From NCBI GenBank assembly GCA_000827265.1, contig KN834859.1, forward strand, positions 1-64,000: a stretch of DNA of 64,000 nt. Direction: 5' to 3'. A program made the position numbers and the translations under genes. Positions 1-10,500 of this stretch are shown here, piece after piece. Source of the stretch: Collybiopsis luxurians FD-317 M1 (taxonomy: Eukaryota; Basidiomycota; Agaricomycetes; Agaricales; Omphalotaceae). Numbering within the stretch: the first letter of the stretch is position 1; every line of letters starts with the position of its first letter. The notes under the pieces are model-generated. The model worked only from the letters and a program-made list of their open reading frames with translations. It was not told the DNA's origin and ran no database searches.

Positions 1-1578
1 TGCCTAAACTGATTACCGTGTTCTTGAAAGCCACTCCGCTGTAAACCGCTTCGTGACACAATCTGGGTTTTGACTGGCTGCTGAGGTCCAAAGAGCACTG
101 AAATATTGAAAAAACCATCATGAACATTGCCCACAACACTAGGTTTCTGTTCTGAACAGTGGTGGAGTGGTGGGACATTGTCACCACCTGTTCAATTGCG
201 AAATTTTTTTATTTTTGAAAATAGTGATAATATGCTAGGGACCAGCGAGCCGCTGGTGATGACTGAGTTTAAACGGCCAAATAACTCACATTTCCTCTGT
301 CAGAGTGAAAGCAAGGATAACGAAGCTTTGATTGGGGATGATCCTGATCTACAGGCAATCTTAAGTTCAAGGAAGAAGCTGGAAACAGGAGTGACTTTGA
401 AATCCCGTGTTTAAGAGGAAAAAAAAAAAGTTTAAGATGGGCAGAAAACTACAATGCTTAATCATTGGTACACTGTTGAAAGAATGATATTTAGGCAGTA
501 CACTGTGGACAATGGAAATGCTTACCAAGTGAGCGTCAACAGTGTCCAGCTTCCAAGGTTCATTGCCAACCAGTTCGGAGTGGAAGTGTTTGCTTCGGCT
601 TCTCAAACCATTCGTTCTCTCGCTCTCATTAGTTTTTCAGCACCCACACTCAATCCCTCCCTTGACTTAGCGATCTTTGGGTGTAATCTCAGATTAATCC
701 CGACATAGAATACCCGAGTATCATCACAGCAGATGCAAAGTGGAAATAGCAAAAGCTCTGTTTATAAGAGCAGGCGATCCGAGTGCAGATCAGGGCAGCC
801 ATGAGCTCCTGTTGGTTTGGCCCGACCGGCGCCCCGGTACAGAGATGACTTGGGCCAGTGAATTCAACTCGCAGAATCCGGATCGCATTCCCCTCTGCGA
901 CAACACCAAAGGCTCAAACTTCCTCGTCACAATCGTTCATATCTTTATGCCCGGGCAGCCTTGCTCCACCAGCAGAATACCCGATATCACCGATCCATCA
1001 CCACGTGTTGAACCTTGATTATTCGAGGTCGTCACGTAGAGCGACTTCGTTTTGACAATGGTTCTGTGCTCAATTTCTTTAACCCCTGAATACAGGCGTT
1101 TGCATAAAGGGTTACAATTCCGATTTTTTCCAATGCTTGTTTGATTGCATTCGCTCTGTACATTCTGGGGCCGAAGCCCACCAAGTCGTATAGGTCCACC
1201 ATCCGACAACGCCGCCTGTGGGTCAATCATTACATATCAAAATCCTTTGCTGCTCCTTCGTATCCGGCTCTTGGAATATATAGAAAGTTAGAAACCCTAT
1301 CAGAGTGTGATTGCAATTACGTGCTCGGCTAAGCTTTGGAATAATATTTAAGTTTATTCAGAGGACTACTTATTTACCTCCTCTACAACTTTTCGTTCTG
1401 TTCATCCAGTTGACTTTCCGAGAATATGAAAATCGCATTGCAAATGAAAAACGGCATACTGGTACGGCTAAAGGGAGATGGTCGGGGTTGTTCCAAGACA
1501 CGACGTGCGGGAGTACCACGAGCGGGTGCGAGACACAAGCCATCGAAGCGGCTGAAAACATCTAACCTCCAATTGCAG
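1..1578. other. Stretch with no recognisable gene
   Basis: Both strands hold only short open frames without recognisable motifs and without a consistent chain of splice sites. An upstream exon of the possible zinc-finger gene starting at 1579 could lie in 1400-1560, where basic codons are frequent, but I could not join it in phase. A run of A residues lies at about 419-430. Confidence 0.5.
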
Positions 1579-1966
1579 CCTGTGATCACTGTTGCCTTTA
1601 CAAAAAACGCTGCTCTAAAGCTACAAACGAGGAATGTTGTACCAGGTGCACCAGTCTTGGACTCGGTACGAGCTATTCTTCTGTTTGATAATGATTGTTA
1701 TAGCTGTCTCAGAATGTTCATATATCAGGTTACAGTACTATAAGGGTCAATGTTCGGAGGAGGATTTGTCAAACCGGCGGCGGCAGCGACAACAGAACGC
1801 AAGAGAACCTTCTGCTGTTAGTGGGGAGCCTGTTGACGATGATGTGCGTTCGCCGTGGAAACGTATCATGCGTTGTAGTTCGACTCACCTTTTTTTTCGT
1901 GTGTGGGGGGACTTCAGGTTAACAAATTCACGATTGGCCAGCTGGGAAGATCGGTCGCATTTGTGA
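1579..1966 (+). CDS. Possible Zn2Cys6 transcription factor, partial model
   Basis: After a plausible acceptor (aattgcag, ending at 1578) the frame encodes ACDHCCLYKKRCS and then CCTRCTSLGL. This fits the fungal binuclear zinc cluster: C-x2-C-x6-C, then C-x2-C after eight residues. If the 38-nt segment 1666-1703 (gtacga...ttatag) is removed, the sixth cysteine follows after nine residues (...AVSEC) and a basic stretch (SNRRRQRQQ) comes next, as in the linker of many Zn2Cys6 regulators. Known family members bind CGG-type sites as nuclear regulators. No fungal-specific middle domain was found downstream, although frames continue to about 2223 with Pro-rich repeats. The gene may be decayed, or simply short and many-exoned. 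I see the cysteine spacing; the assignment as a working gene is inference. Confidence 0.38.
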
Positions 1967-2460
1967 AAACTGCAGATGATTTTAGACCGCAGCTTCCTGT
2001 ACCACCACCATCTTCGCTGCCGTTGACGGAAGGACAGGTGCTTCCACCTCCTGCTCGATTGTTAGGTGCTCAGAGGTATTGCGCGAAGGAGATCGTTAGA
2101 GGGCCTCGGTTACCACCGTTCCAGATTTGTAGCGGTTCATCAACGGATGCTAGCAGTTTGCAGGTGCTTCCACCTCTTCGTTCACTGTTCCAAGTACCTT
2201 TTGCTATTCCGCTGCTCAAGTAATATATTATATGAGGGATACATACGATGAAGACATATCACTGGCCTACAGTGTGTGGAGGATGAGAGGAATTCACGCG
2301 ACTTGTCTGCATTTCGAGTTGTAGTACAGATACCGCGTACAGCATTGTATTCACATTATAACTCTATCCGCAAACCTAAGCTGGGCACAGATGTCTCTCC
2401 CAAGAACGTATATGATAATCGATGGGACAATAACCCAGAGCCTACAAAGCGAGCGTCAGG
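1967..2460. other. Unresolved stretch downstream of the zinc-finger candidate
   Basis: An open frame up to 2223 contains two similar Pro-rich pieces with the sequence QVLPP at about 2037 and 2161. This may be the C-terminal part of the zinc-finger candidate or non-coding. Nothing else was recognised. Confidence 0.3.
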
Positions 2461-2736
2461 TCAGACGAGCAAAAAAACCACGCAATCCCTCCCTCCTAGA
2501 ACCACGTACAGACTTGGAATAATCAAATAAGAAAGCACCGTTTCCGAATCGTTGTGCTCGGTCATACAATAATTGCAGTGATATCCCTGCGTCCAATACA
2601 TGATTGGTCTGGTCAAAGTGAAAATAGCGGACGCGAAACCGACGAGGGAAGCAGGAGGCCATTGGATGCGGGTAAGAGAGAAGTAGAGGAAACTGAGGAC
2701 GGTTTCGATTACATTCATGAGGGCTGTAGGAAACAT
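2461..2736 (-). CDS. Fragment of a small fungal multi-TM protein of unknown function
   Basis: The frame, read from an acceptor (ttcctacag) at about 2721, gives a hydrophobic protein with the blocks LMNVIETVLSFLYF, PPASLVGFASAIFTLT, and YWTQGYHCNYCMTEHND. From memory, small fungal membrane proteins of about 170-200 residues carry a very similar core of the form YWTQ-x-YYC-x-YC-x2-GHND followed by a WIIP segment. Here the WIIP-like segment reads YLIIP and is followed by a stop after a sequence unlike the usual end, so the 3' part is shifted or missing. Two to three membrane helices are predicted by eye. No start codon exon was identified upstream. It could be a pseudogene or a multi-exon gene whose other exons I missed. 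Confidence 0.35.
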   Translation of the reverse strand: MFPTALMNVIETVLSFLYFSLTRIQWPPASLVGFASAIFTLTRPIMYWTQGYHCNYCMTEHNDSETVLSYLIIPSLYVVLGGRDCVVFLLV

Positions 2737-3952
2737 TTACATTGAGCGAGTTACGGATATCTTAGGAGGAAGGAGGAAGAACCTTGAGAATTCGCAAACT
2801 GGTCGCCTTCCTCCGGTGCTTGGACTCTGTAGAACTACAGAGATGCAACGATGAGCCTTACAATTTTCCAGGAAATTTTCTTTGATCACTGACGAGGTCG
2901 ACCTAAGACGTAGAGCGAGCGGATTATATTGTCAGATATAGAAGCGATCAAGGATACGGAAAATAATAAATGGGTTACGAACAATCTGAGAAATATTATA
3001 CGGCTCCCAAATCCAACGCAAATCTCCTCCCTATCAACGAAGGCGAGGACATGGTTCAATCGGGAAGCAGATAGGTGTGTGGGCAACTGGCTCTTACAAT
3101 CGAACGAGGTCTATTTACTGCAGTTAGAATGATTTGGAAGTCAATGGAAGAAGATTATTCGACGTGCCTCAAAATTTTGAAGCACAAACTACCATCGCAC
3201 TGCTCAACCTGGCCCGTTCCATTCAATCGGGAATCCATAATCCAAATAACAAGTTGAGCCCAGCACTAACCAGTGGAATGAGAATAAACCAAAGTGTCAC
3301 CCAGGTATACGTCTTGACTGCCATTCCAAATGCTACCGTTGAAGTTCGTCAGTGAGTTTTAACTTTTGAATCGTTGTGGTTGAAGGAAAAATGCCAGGCG
3401 TCCTCGAGGCGTCTCGCTTCCAGTCGGTCAGGTGACGATGAATGTTTTGTTAAACTTAAATCTAAGGTTCAGTAGGAGGTTGACTACTCTATTTACTATA
3501 AACAATAGATTTACCGCCTTATGATCTGCTGTTAACTTGGAGAGCCAGCTGCTCGGTGAGAACAGCGTGTATTATATCCTCTAACAAGCTAGAACCAGAA
3601 GAGACCACAGACTTGAATTTGCGAGTCGCAGGGGATGACCGAGTTATATGAGAATGAAGACTTGGGGATGAAGAACGAATCACCGGGAACGACAGGGGAC
3701 AGTGCTTGCCGCTCTGCATTCAAAATTTTGAGCGAGTCTTTGGTAGTGGTGATACAGCTTCGACATTAAAGTTTTAAGCTTCGGAGCGAGGGGTTGAAAT
3801 GTGCGGTTCTGTACGCGTGAGGATGAGTTCGAACACGTCCTACAAAACGCGACAGGAGATCATTCCCCCGCGTCAAGCTTAAAGCCGAGATTCGGCGGCC
3901 ACGTGACTAGATGATCGGAAAACTTTCTGTCGCGGGTTCGTACGCGACCACC
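2737..3952. other. Stretch with no confident gene
   Basis: Only short open frames are present. One at 3134-3355 (+) lacks stops for 74 codons and ends in a donor-like caGTGAGT at about 3352, so an unrecognised exon is possible. The last 200 bases serve as the ATP23 promoter; no clear TATA box was seen. Confidence 0.35.
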
Positions 3953-4852
3953 ATGTCGTCTCCAAATACCAATGACCCTTCCCCTTCTTCGACGAATCCA
4001 TCCGACCCCGAACCTTCCTCAGCGTTCCACAGCTTTTTGCGAAAGGCAAAGCTAGTATCTGGTATCGGAGTCACTGCGGAGGAAAGGGCAAAGGACTTGG
4101 AAGACCTGAATATTAGACGGTGCGAGAAGATGAAGAAGGAGCTGATGGACAGCAGTAAGTAGTTGACTGAATTCGAATCCCTTTTTTATTCATTCAATAT
4201 CTACTCTTGTCGTAGGTCCATTATTAGTATTCATGCTAAAACACCTGCGGCTTTCTGGCTGTCAAGTCCCCGAACAAAATATTGTCTGCGTCCCTTGCGC
4301 TTCCCCCTTTTCTTCTGCATCCTCCTCCGCCTCCGCCTCTGCTCCTTCCACTTCTACACCCCCCCAAACCCAGCTCCACGCAGGCGCCTACCTCCCCTAC
4401 CCGCACGGAGCCATAAAACTCTGCGCGGGCCACTTTTTCTCCAAACAACACGTCGAAAGCACCATCGCACACGAGCTCGTCCACATGTTCGACGAATGTC
4501 GGTTTAAAGTCGACTGGCAGAATCTCCGACATCATGCATGTAGTGAAATCAGGGCGAATAATCTTTCTGGTGATTGTCGGTACACGAGAGAGATGAGGAG
4601 GGGTTTTGTTAGCTTTACGAAACAACATCAGGTACGTGACGATTTTTCGTGTGGGTTTCCTCAATGAAATCTCGTGTGTTTTACTCACTCTACGATCATC
4701 CTTGAATCGTTTAGGCTTGCGTGCGTAGACGAGCTATCACCTCCGTCGCGGCCAATCCAGCATGTCCCTCACTTGCTCACGCTGAGCGCGCGGTGAACGA
4801 AGTTTGGGAGAGCTGTTTCGCTGATACAAGGCCTTTCGATGAGGTTTATTAA
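3953..4852 (+). CDS. ATP23: Mitochondrial inner membrane metalloprotease ATP23
   Basis: ATP23 is a zinc metalloprotease facing the intermembrane space; in yeast it processes the Atp6 precursor and helps assemble the F1Fo ATP synthase. Three exons (3953-4154, 4216-4631, 4715-4852) join in phase to 251 residues. The HExxH zinc motif is in the block [17 protein letters not shown], followed by the family-typical [17 protein letters not shown] and FTKQHQ segments. The last exon ends with [19 protein letters not shown], the usual C-terminus. Many cysteines are present, as expected for Mia40-dependent import. An in-frame ATG at 3911 would add 14 residues; 3953 is preferred for its ACCACCATG context. 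A Ser/Ala/Pro-rich insertion lies between the CVPC motif and the protease core. Family assignment is firm. Confidence 0.93.
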
Positions 4853-5357
4853 CTAATACTTATTATTCATAACTACAGGGTTAATCGTTTATGAAAAAGC
4901 ACGTCCAGCGTCGAGAGCTGCAGGGCAGTATCTTTGTCAGGCATGAGGAAAATCAGAGAGGCGGGGATAGTGCATTTGGCCTCGTTGGCCCCGTTGATGA
5001 TATCGTATCTTTAGAGGTCAGAATGTTGGTAGCATGAGAGATTACACAACTCATTTATGTATGATAGTACTAGTGTTCGTTATGGATAGATTGATAGATA
5101 TAATGCCGCAGTACTCGCATTCAGAACAGCTGTAAGCAGCGAGGTACCAGAAAGGAATTACATAGTACCTTCCACTAGGGGCATCAGCAACCACTCACGA
5201 TAAGATCAATTATAACTTATAAGTGATACAGATCTAAGAGCACCGGGGACATGATCACCAAGTACTAAATACCCTAAGTTATGGTAGTCCACATTTCGCT
5301 CCTACTCTGGAAATTACGATGCGAATGTCTACTAGCGTTCAGAAACGCTGCACGACA
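4853..5357. other. Intergenic, convergent ends of ATP23 and F-box gene 1
   Basis: An open stretch just after the ATP23 stop (about 4880-5020, reading GDSAFGLVGPVDD) continues without a recognisable product and is probably 3' UTR. No other feature was recognised. Confidence 0.5.
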
Positions 5358-6653
5358 CTATTTCCATGGAGAGATGTGAGACAACTTTGCGTCCGAGCTG
5401 AGAGGAATGGAGTTGATAAACCCATTGCTGGCACTCGGGGGTATAATATATCCCTCCTCGTAGATTCTTACCGTTTTTAAGCTGCACCGTGACCGAATCA
5501 ACATCTTCTGCAGTTCATAAAGTGCATTCCCCACTTCATTATCGAAGTATGTGGCGGAAGCAATAACGCCAAAGGAGATTTCCAATTCTGTCAAATTCGG
5601 CAAACGAACATTGTCCCAGACCCCCGTCGCAAAGCTGCTACTAATCCTGATATCCAAGATGGAAAGGTTTGAATGGGAATAAAGAGGTTTAGAGAATGGG
5701 TCTTCGCTCTGACGAAACTTGTGGATAGCTAAGGTCCGTAACAGAGGACAGCGCCCGAGTAGATGTGCAAAGGAACGGCCACTGTAATATTCAATCTTCA
5801 GGACAGTCAAATTTCCAAGAATTTGGTCGATATCACAGGTAGCCTCGAGATAGTTCAAACCTAGGGTATGGAGGCGGGGGCAGCAAGGAAAACTCTTTTC
5901 GAGGACAATATTCAAGGGGATCTCGGGGTAGTGAGAGGTGTTGCAAATAGTGAGAGAGGATAGAGACAAGGAGCAAGGAAAGCTGTTTGAAGGCATATTG
6001 ACAAGACTTCCCGAGCCAAGTAGCCTCCAGCGGTGTGCTCTGTCAACCAGAACATCAAGAACATCCCAAGCATCGGAACAGAACAATTGAAAACTGGGAG
6101 AGTCAAGAACAAACGAGCCCAAATTAAGGTCAAGAGGAGCAAGGTCTCCTGACCGAAGGATGCATTCCTTCAAAAAGGCCCATACTTCCTCTCTAACCTG
6201 GTTACTAGGACCGGTACGTATGCTCAACGAGGACCAGAGGTCTGACTGCAATACAGCGTGGTCCCTCCACCAACTGCATACCCATGTCAGTGCGAAAACA
6301 GTACCTCTAAGCTTTCCGCCAGTATATATTGGACGCCAGGCATCAAGTTGCACCTTAAAACCAGATGGCTCGATGGCAGCAATGCTGAAGATTTCGTTTA
6401 GCATGTCAGGAGGAAGCTTTCGGACAGGGGAAAGTAAGGATTCCTGACACTCTAGAGTTTTTGAGAGTAGATCGCCAACATGAGGATCTGAGCATGAATG
6501 TAAATTATCGCGAGTAAGCTCTATGAGGTGGTGTAACTGCAATTTTTCGACCGCAGAGTAAGGGTAGACGTTGAATCGACTTTTAGCAAGGTATTCGGTG
6601 TAAGTTTCCTGGTATGCAGAGGAACTGGCGGCAAATGAATCCAAGTGGCGCAT
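5358..6653 (-). CDS. F-box protein 1 (agaricomycete family)
   Basis: A single-exon protein of 431 residues with a start ATG at 6653. The F-box core is near residues 75-95 (SPVRKLPPDMLNEIFSIAA), followed by the family-typical TWVCSWWRDHAVLQSDLWSSL block and irregular leucine-rich segments such as FPCCPRLHTLGLNYLEAT. F-box proteins usually bring substrates to SCF ubiquitin ligases through Skp1; the substrate here is unknown. It is a close paralogue of the F-box gene at 53384-54691 (+). The two also share promoter sequence just upstream of the ATG (GTGGTAACCAC and CTCGAACCACCACC), which shows that the duplication included flanking DNA. The frame is intact throughout. Confidence 0.85.
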   Translation of the reverse strand: MRHLDSFAASSSAYQETYTEYLAKSRFNVYPYSAVEKLQLHHLIELTRDNLHSCSDPHVGDLLSKTLECQESLLSPVRKLPPDMLNEIFSIAAIEPSGFKVQLDAWRPIYTGGKLRGTVFALTWVCSWWRDHAVLQSDLWSSLSIRTGPSNQVREEVWAFLKECILRSGDLAPLDLNLGSFVLDSPSFQLFCSDAWDVLDVLVDRAHRWRLLGSGSLVNMPSNSFPCSLSLSSLTICNTSHYPEIPLNIVLEKSFPCCPRLHTLGLNYLEATCDIDQILGNLTVLKIEYYSGRSFAHLLGRCPLLRTLAIHKFRQSEDPFSKPLYSHSNLSILDIRISSSFATGVWDNVRLPNLTELEISFGVIASATYFDNEVGNALYELQKMLIRSRCSLKTVRIYEEGYIIPPSASNGFINSIPLSSDAKLSHISPWK

Positions 6654-7341
6654 GGTGGTGGTTCGAGAATGTAAGTAGGGTCGAGCATGTGGTTACCACG
6701 GAATGTTCATCCTGAGAAAATTTTGACAGCGCTTGATCCCGCTACTTATTCTTAGTGCCGCCGGAGCGGCAATCCCCGACTCTTTACAAATTTGGTTACA
6801 CGCTAAGTCTACAGAATCCATCCAGATCCAAACAAACTTCAACATATAACTATTTAACAGTTCAAACATTTTGTATTGCTGTATATCTTATACCTTAATG
6901 GTCCAGCCCTTGCTCTGTAGGAGCCCACAGAGACATCATGTTCCAGTGGCCCAAACCTAGTAACAAGACAAACAAGAAGGCTGGGAATTACAGTGGAAGA
7001 CAAATAGTACAAATAAAGCAAGTTAGATTAGTTCCATGACCAAAGTAGAGACAGGAAAGATATGCACATATGTCAGAGTTTGTCCATCGAGCAGAGAGAT
7101 CACTGTCTCTTGATGCCAGCTTCTGAAATTTGTCATCATACTTACTTACTGTGTGCATGATAGGGATTGAATATGCGGAAACTAGATTACTTCACTGGTA
7201 CACCGGCTGTAGTCAATTTTCAGGTTGGCGTTGGAAGAAGAGTACGAGAACCGGCAGGTTAAAGCGACATCAACTGGTGATATACTTTTAAATCGCTTGT
7301 ACATAGTAGTAAACTCGAGACTATATAAATGGCCCTTAAAA
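6654..7341. promoter_or_regulatory. Upstream region of F-box gene 1
   Basis: The 60 bases next to the ATG resemble the region upstream of F-box gene 2 at about 53325-53383, including GTGGTAACCAC-like and CGAACCACCACC sequences. This points to a shared promoter carried along in the duplication. The rest is AT-rich spacer up to the 3' end of the membrane protein gene. No gene was seen. Confidence 0.45.
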
Positions 7342-8737
7342 TTATACTTTCGTTTCCTCTGATCCTTGTTCAACGTTGTCACGGAATGAAGCCTCTTCGA
7401 TTATGAGTCCAGAAGTCATCAGCTGAGATGTTGTGCGTTGACCGGGAAACCTTGGCATTGATAAATCCGGATTGCTCGTATTCTGCCGTCGAAGTGCTGA
7501 CAGTCCATCTACGCTACGTGCGATGAGCACAATAATCAGGGCCGGCACAATTCCCTTCTAAGGTGTAAGCTGAGCGTATCAGAGAGAACAAAGAACCTAC
7601 GCTGAGTTGTGCCATTATGTCTATCATAGGGAAGGTAGCATTACTGTTGCAGAGATCTAATATAATCAATATAATCTGTATAGGATAGTTCAGAATTTTA
7701 CCAAGGGAAATTGTAGATCAGCATACCCATGCCATCGAATAGATGGTTCCAGACTCTAGAATAGTGAAGAATATTGCTCGATATCTTTTACTTGCCATCT
7801 GTCTCCCCAAAGATAGCTGCATCTGTCGATTATGCCACCTGGATTTCAAGACTTAGATCTACTTTGCATCAGGACATTTGCTGAACATACCAAATCCTAC
7901 CGGCGATCAGACCTGTTGAACTCTATGTCATCTAAAAAATGCAGGCGAAACATTGCAAATACTGACCTGTACAGAGCAAGTTCGTGACGACTAAACATTG
8001 TTCAGTTCAAAGCCTTTCTTCCAAGCACACGAAAGGCAATTTACCGGTACAGATGCCATATACGATACCCACTCTAGAAGATAAGATAGGCAAGTTCCGA
8101 TAGATCGAAGAGATATTACGAACACTTCTGATTTTCTGGCGAATACGTCCGAATAATTTGCTTCGGGTGAGTTGATTTTTGAAATTTCGTATACAAAGTC
8201 ATAGGCCAAAGCTGCAGTGGAAAAAATCAGCTATGTCAACGAGTGAAGATATTACGCATTGACCTGCACTGCCTATAACTAAGCAGATTGGTAAAACAAT
8301 GATAGTCCATTGGCGGTCCCAAAGGACCCATAGACGCCAAATCAGGATCGAATCCGCGAAAATACACTGAAAAGTATCTGTCACAAATCACGATTGATAC
8401 ATCCGAGAATGGTTAAAGACTGACGTTAGTAAATTCCAAAGCTAATTGAGCGAGTGTCGTAGGATAGCCCCCGATACGATTGAAGACCTCGTCTGCATTT
8501 CGATTGATAACGAACGCATTGTAGTCGATCTGTATAGCCAAGATAACATGTGTTGTGCTGAGGAGATACATAAGGATAATAATGCACTGTATGGCCGTAG
8601 TTATTCTAGATATATTTGCATGACTGCGGCGTCGTTGTTTCCTGGCAAAAAAAATCAACACTCAGCCAGTTCACATGAATGCAAAGTGTGGCTGACCAAA
8701 ACGACTGTAGCAGTGTAACAAATAAAATTGTATACAT
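7342..8737 (-). CDS. Multi-pass membrane protein, agaricomycete-specific type
   Basis: At least seven short exons encode hydrophobic segments in the order typical of a large agaricomycete family of unnamed seven-helix proteins: GMYTILFVTLLQSFW, a helix with YLLSTTHVILAI, then CIFADSILIWRLWVLWDRQW, TNLLCTGLIAGRIWWHNRQM, and a final IVPALIIVLIARS. Splice sites with matching phase were found at 8697/8641, 8425/8366 and 8264/8211. The junction after LLEW (near 8069) to the exon starting near 8004 does not keep phase with any GT donor I could find, so the model there is wrong or the gene is damaged. The ATG at 8737 follows an in-frame stop, but a further 5' exon is likely because the first helix is short. 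The function is unknown; receptor-like or transport roles are guesses. Confidence 0.6.
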
Positions 8738-9734
8738 TCCTTTGCGACATCAGATATTTCAGATTTAATCCAATGCATAATGGAAAACCAATCAGGATAT
8801 CGCACCATGTAGAGAACTCTCACAGAATATTGCTACTAACGCAGCACCACTGATCGGTAACATAATGCTTCTCGACCTCGCTGCGAATTAATCTTTTCTG
8901 GCCTGGGGCACTTGGGAAGGGACAAAAGAGGACACAGCAAAGCATTGCAAAATGGCTGATCATAGTAGTTATAAACAGATAGCGTAAGAAAAGGTACAGC
9001 ATTGCAGGCTTACCTCCATTGACCAATGCGGAGCGCTGATCCCTTGGCTAGTTACGGCTAACCATTCTCGAATTCAATGTCAATCAGGACGGAGTCGACG
9101 ATCCGATCGGAGGGGGTCAGAGCCAAGCCGGAAAGTACCCATTCTTCCAAGAGAGGAGTATGTGCGCACTGGATGCCGCTTTGAGATTCCTTCCACTTTT
9201 AAATGACATTCCGGAAAGCGTTTCACTTGCCGAAACACGTCGAGGGCAAATGGCAGTGAAGTAGCACTAGCCCATTTTTTGATCAACGAAAATATTTGAG
9301 ATGTTTGATGTCGATCTTCCCGCAGTCCTACAGACCTATACAAAACATTCTCCCTTTGTTTAAATTCAATATCAACGCTTTATAAATAGTTCTTGTGAAA
9401 CAATACACTTGATCAGAGAACCGGCCAACGAGCAGCACCCCAATGGCAGAGATCGCAAGTAATGACGCTATATATCTATAACTCTTGTCAAGATCGAAGT
9501 GCCGTTGTTTAAGCTCATAGACAAAATTTAGTTATTAAATATGACAGTTACAGAGTGTGGGAATCCACTTATATTTGAGAGAGTCTGGACTTTTGATCAA
9601 TCTGGTACTTACCAACACCATAAATTTTCCATTGCTGCTGTGCACATGTAAACACATCCTGACTCAATGCTAGTCATTGTACATGTGAACTCATATTGTC
9701 TCAATACAAGTCGCTTGCACCTGTGGGTAGTTAG
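8738..9734. other. Stretch with no recognised gene
   Basis: Minus-strand open frames at 8820-9026 and 9080-9343 have no recognisable motif. One of them could hold a first exon of the membrane protein gene, since a GTAAGC donor occurs at about 9013 on the minus strand. Otherwise nothing is supported. Confidence 0.35.
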
Positions 9735-10122
9735 TATAAATGTTGCTCTGTCATCTACTGAGTCGGAGTATATCTCACTCTCTCGAGGAGTTCAGCAGGC
9801 GTTGTGGATGAGAAGTTGGTTGGATGAAGTGGAATTGGGATTGGGGGATGATCCGAGCTGTCAGCCTTACTGAAACCAACAAGGAGCACAACCTCTCTAA
9901 ACACATCGATATCAAGTATCATTTCGTTCGGGACGTAATCGCCTCCGGACGTGTCGCTGTCTATCTCGTTCCCAGCTCCCAAAACTTGGCCGACATCATG
10001 ACCAAGTCACTTCCCAAGGCCAAGCATCGTTGGATCGTTTCAGCATTGGGCCTGGACTGGTGGTATCAGGACACCAGGGGGAGTGTTAGATCGACTGTGC
10101 GTGACAGTCATGTGAGCGCGTA
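9735..10122 (+). mobile_element. Ty1/copia retrotransposon remnant (RNase H end)
   Basis: Two overlapping frames encode the C-terminal RNase H region of a Ty1/copia polyprotein: ALSSTESEYISLSRG followed by ALWMRSWLDEV, and then KHIDIKYHFVRDVI, NLADIMTKSLPKAKH and ALGL. The frame is broken around 9850-9870, where the first frame runs into other sequence and the second takes over. Everything upstream (gag, protease, integrase, reverse transcriptase) is absent, so the copy is 5'-truncated and inactive. A purine tract (accaggggga) at about 10072-10083 marks the plus-strand primer site, directly followed by the LTR. Confidence 0.82.
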
Positions 10123-10500
10123 GATGTAGGTGTCCTGTAGCTGTAAGTGTTTCGGCGTAGATATATGTTTTCCCCCTTTTGCCTCCGTGCGGGTACCTCT
10201 GCGTAGTCGTTACAGTGGGCTTTCTATCTTCCTTCGTTCTTACTTTATTCCGCTCTTACTTACCTATAAAAGCCTGTATCTCGTCATGGATACCCTCAGA
10301 ACTCTTACTTCGTTCTGAGGGTACGTGTTTTCTTTCTTTCCTCTACCTAATTCTCATACTCATATGGTACTTACAGACTTGTGTACTTACGTAGGAATTA
10401 GGTAAAAACGAGAACTCTTACTTCGTTCTGAGGACTTGTGTACTTACGTAGGAATTAGATTTAACAATAAATACCTCCTGTATCTGAGACTGTTCCTCGG
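10084..10500 (+). repeat. 3' LTR of the copia remnant (right end uncertain)
   Basis: It begins with TGTTAGATCG immediately after the polypurine tract, as expected for a copia LTR. A TATA-like sequence (cctataaaag) lies at about 10262-10271. The 3' boundary could not be fixed because no second LTR exists in the window and no clear CA end or target duplication was recognised; the end given is a guess. Confidence 0.55.
10298..10458 (+). repeat. Internal duplication inside the LTR
   Basis: A 23-bp segment starting AGAACTCTTACTTCG occurs at 10298-10320 and 10411-10433. A second segment of about 25 bp (ACTTGTGTACTTACGTAGGA...) occurs at 10377-10401 and again at 10434-10458. The second occurrences abut each other, so a local rearranged duplication sits in what is probably the R/U5 part of the LTR. 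Confidence 0.7.
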
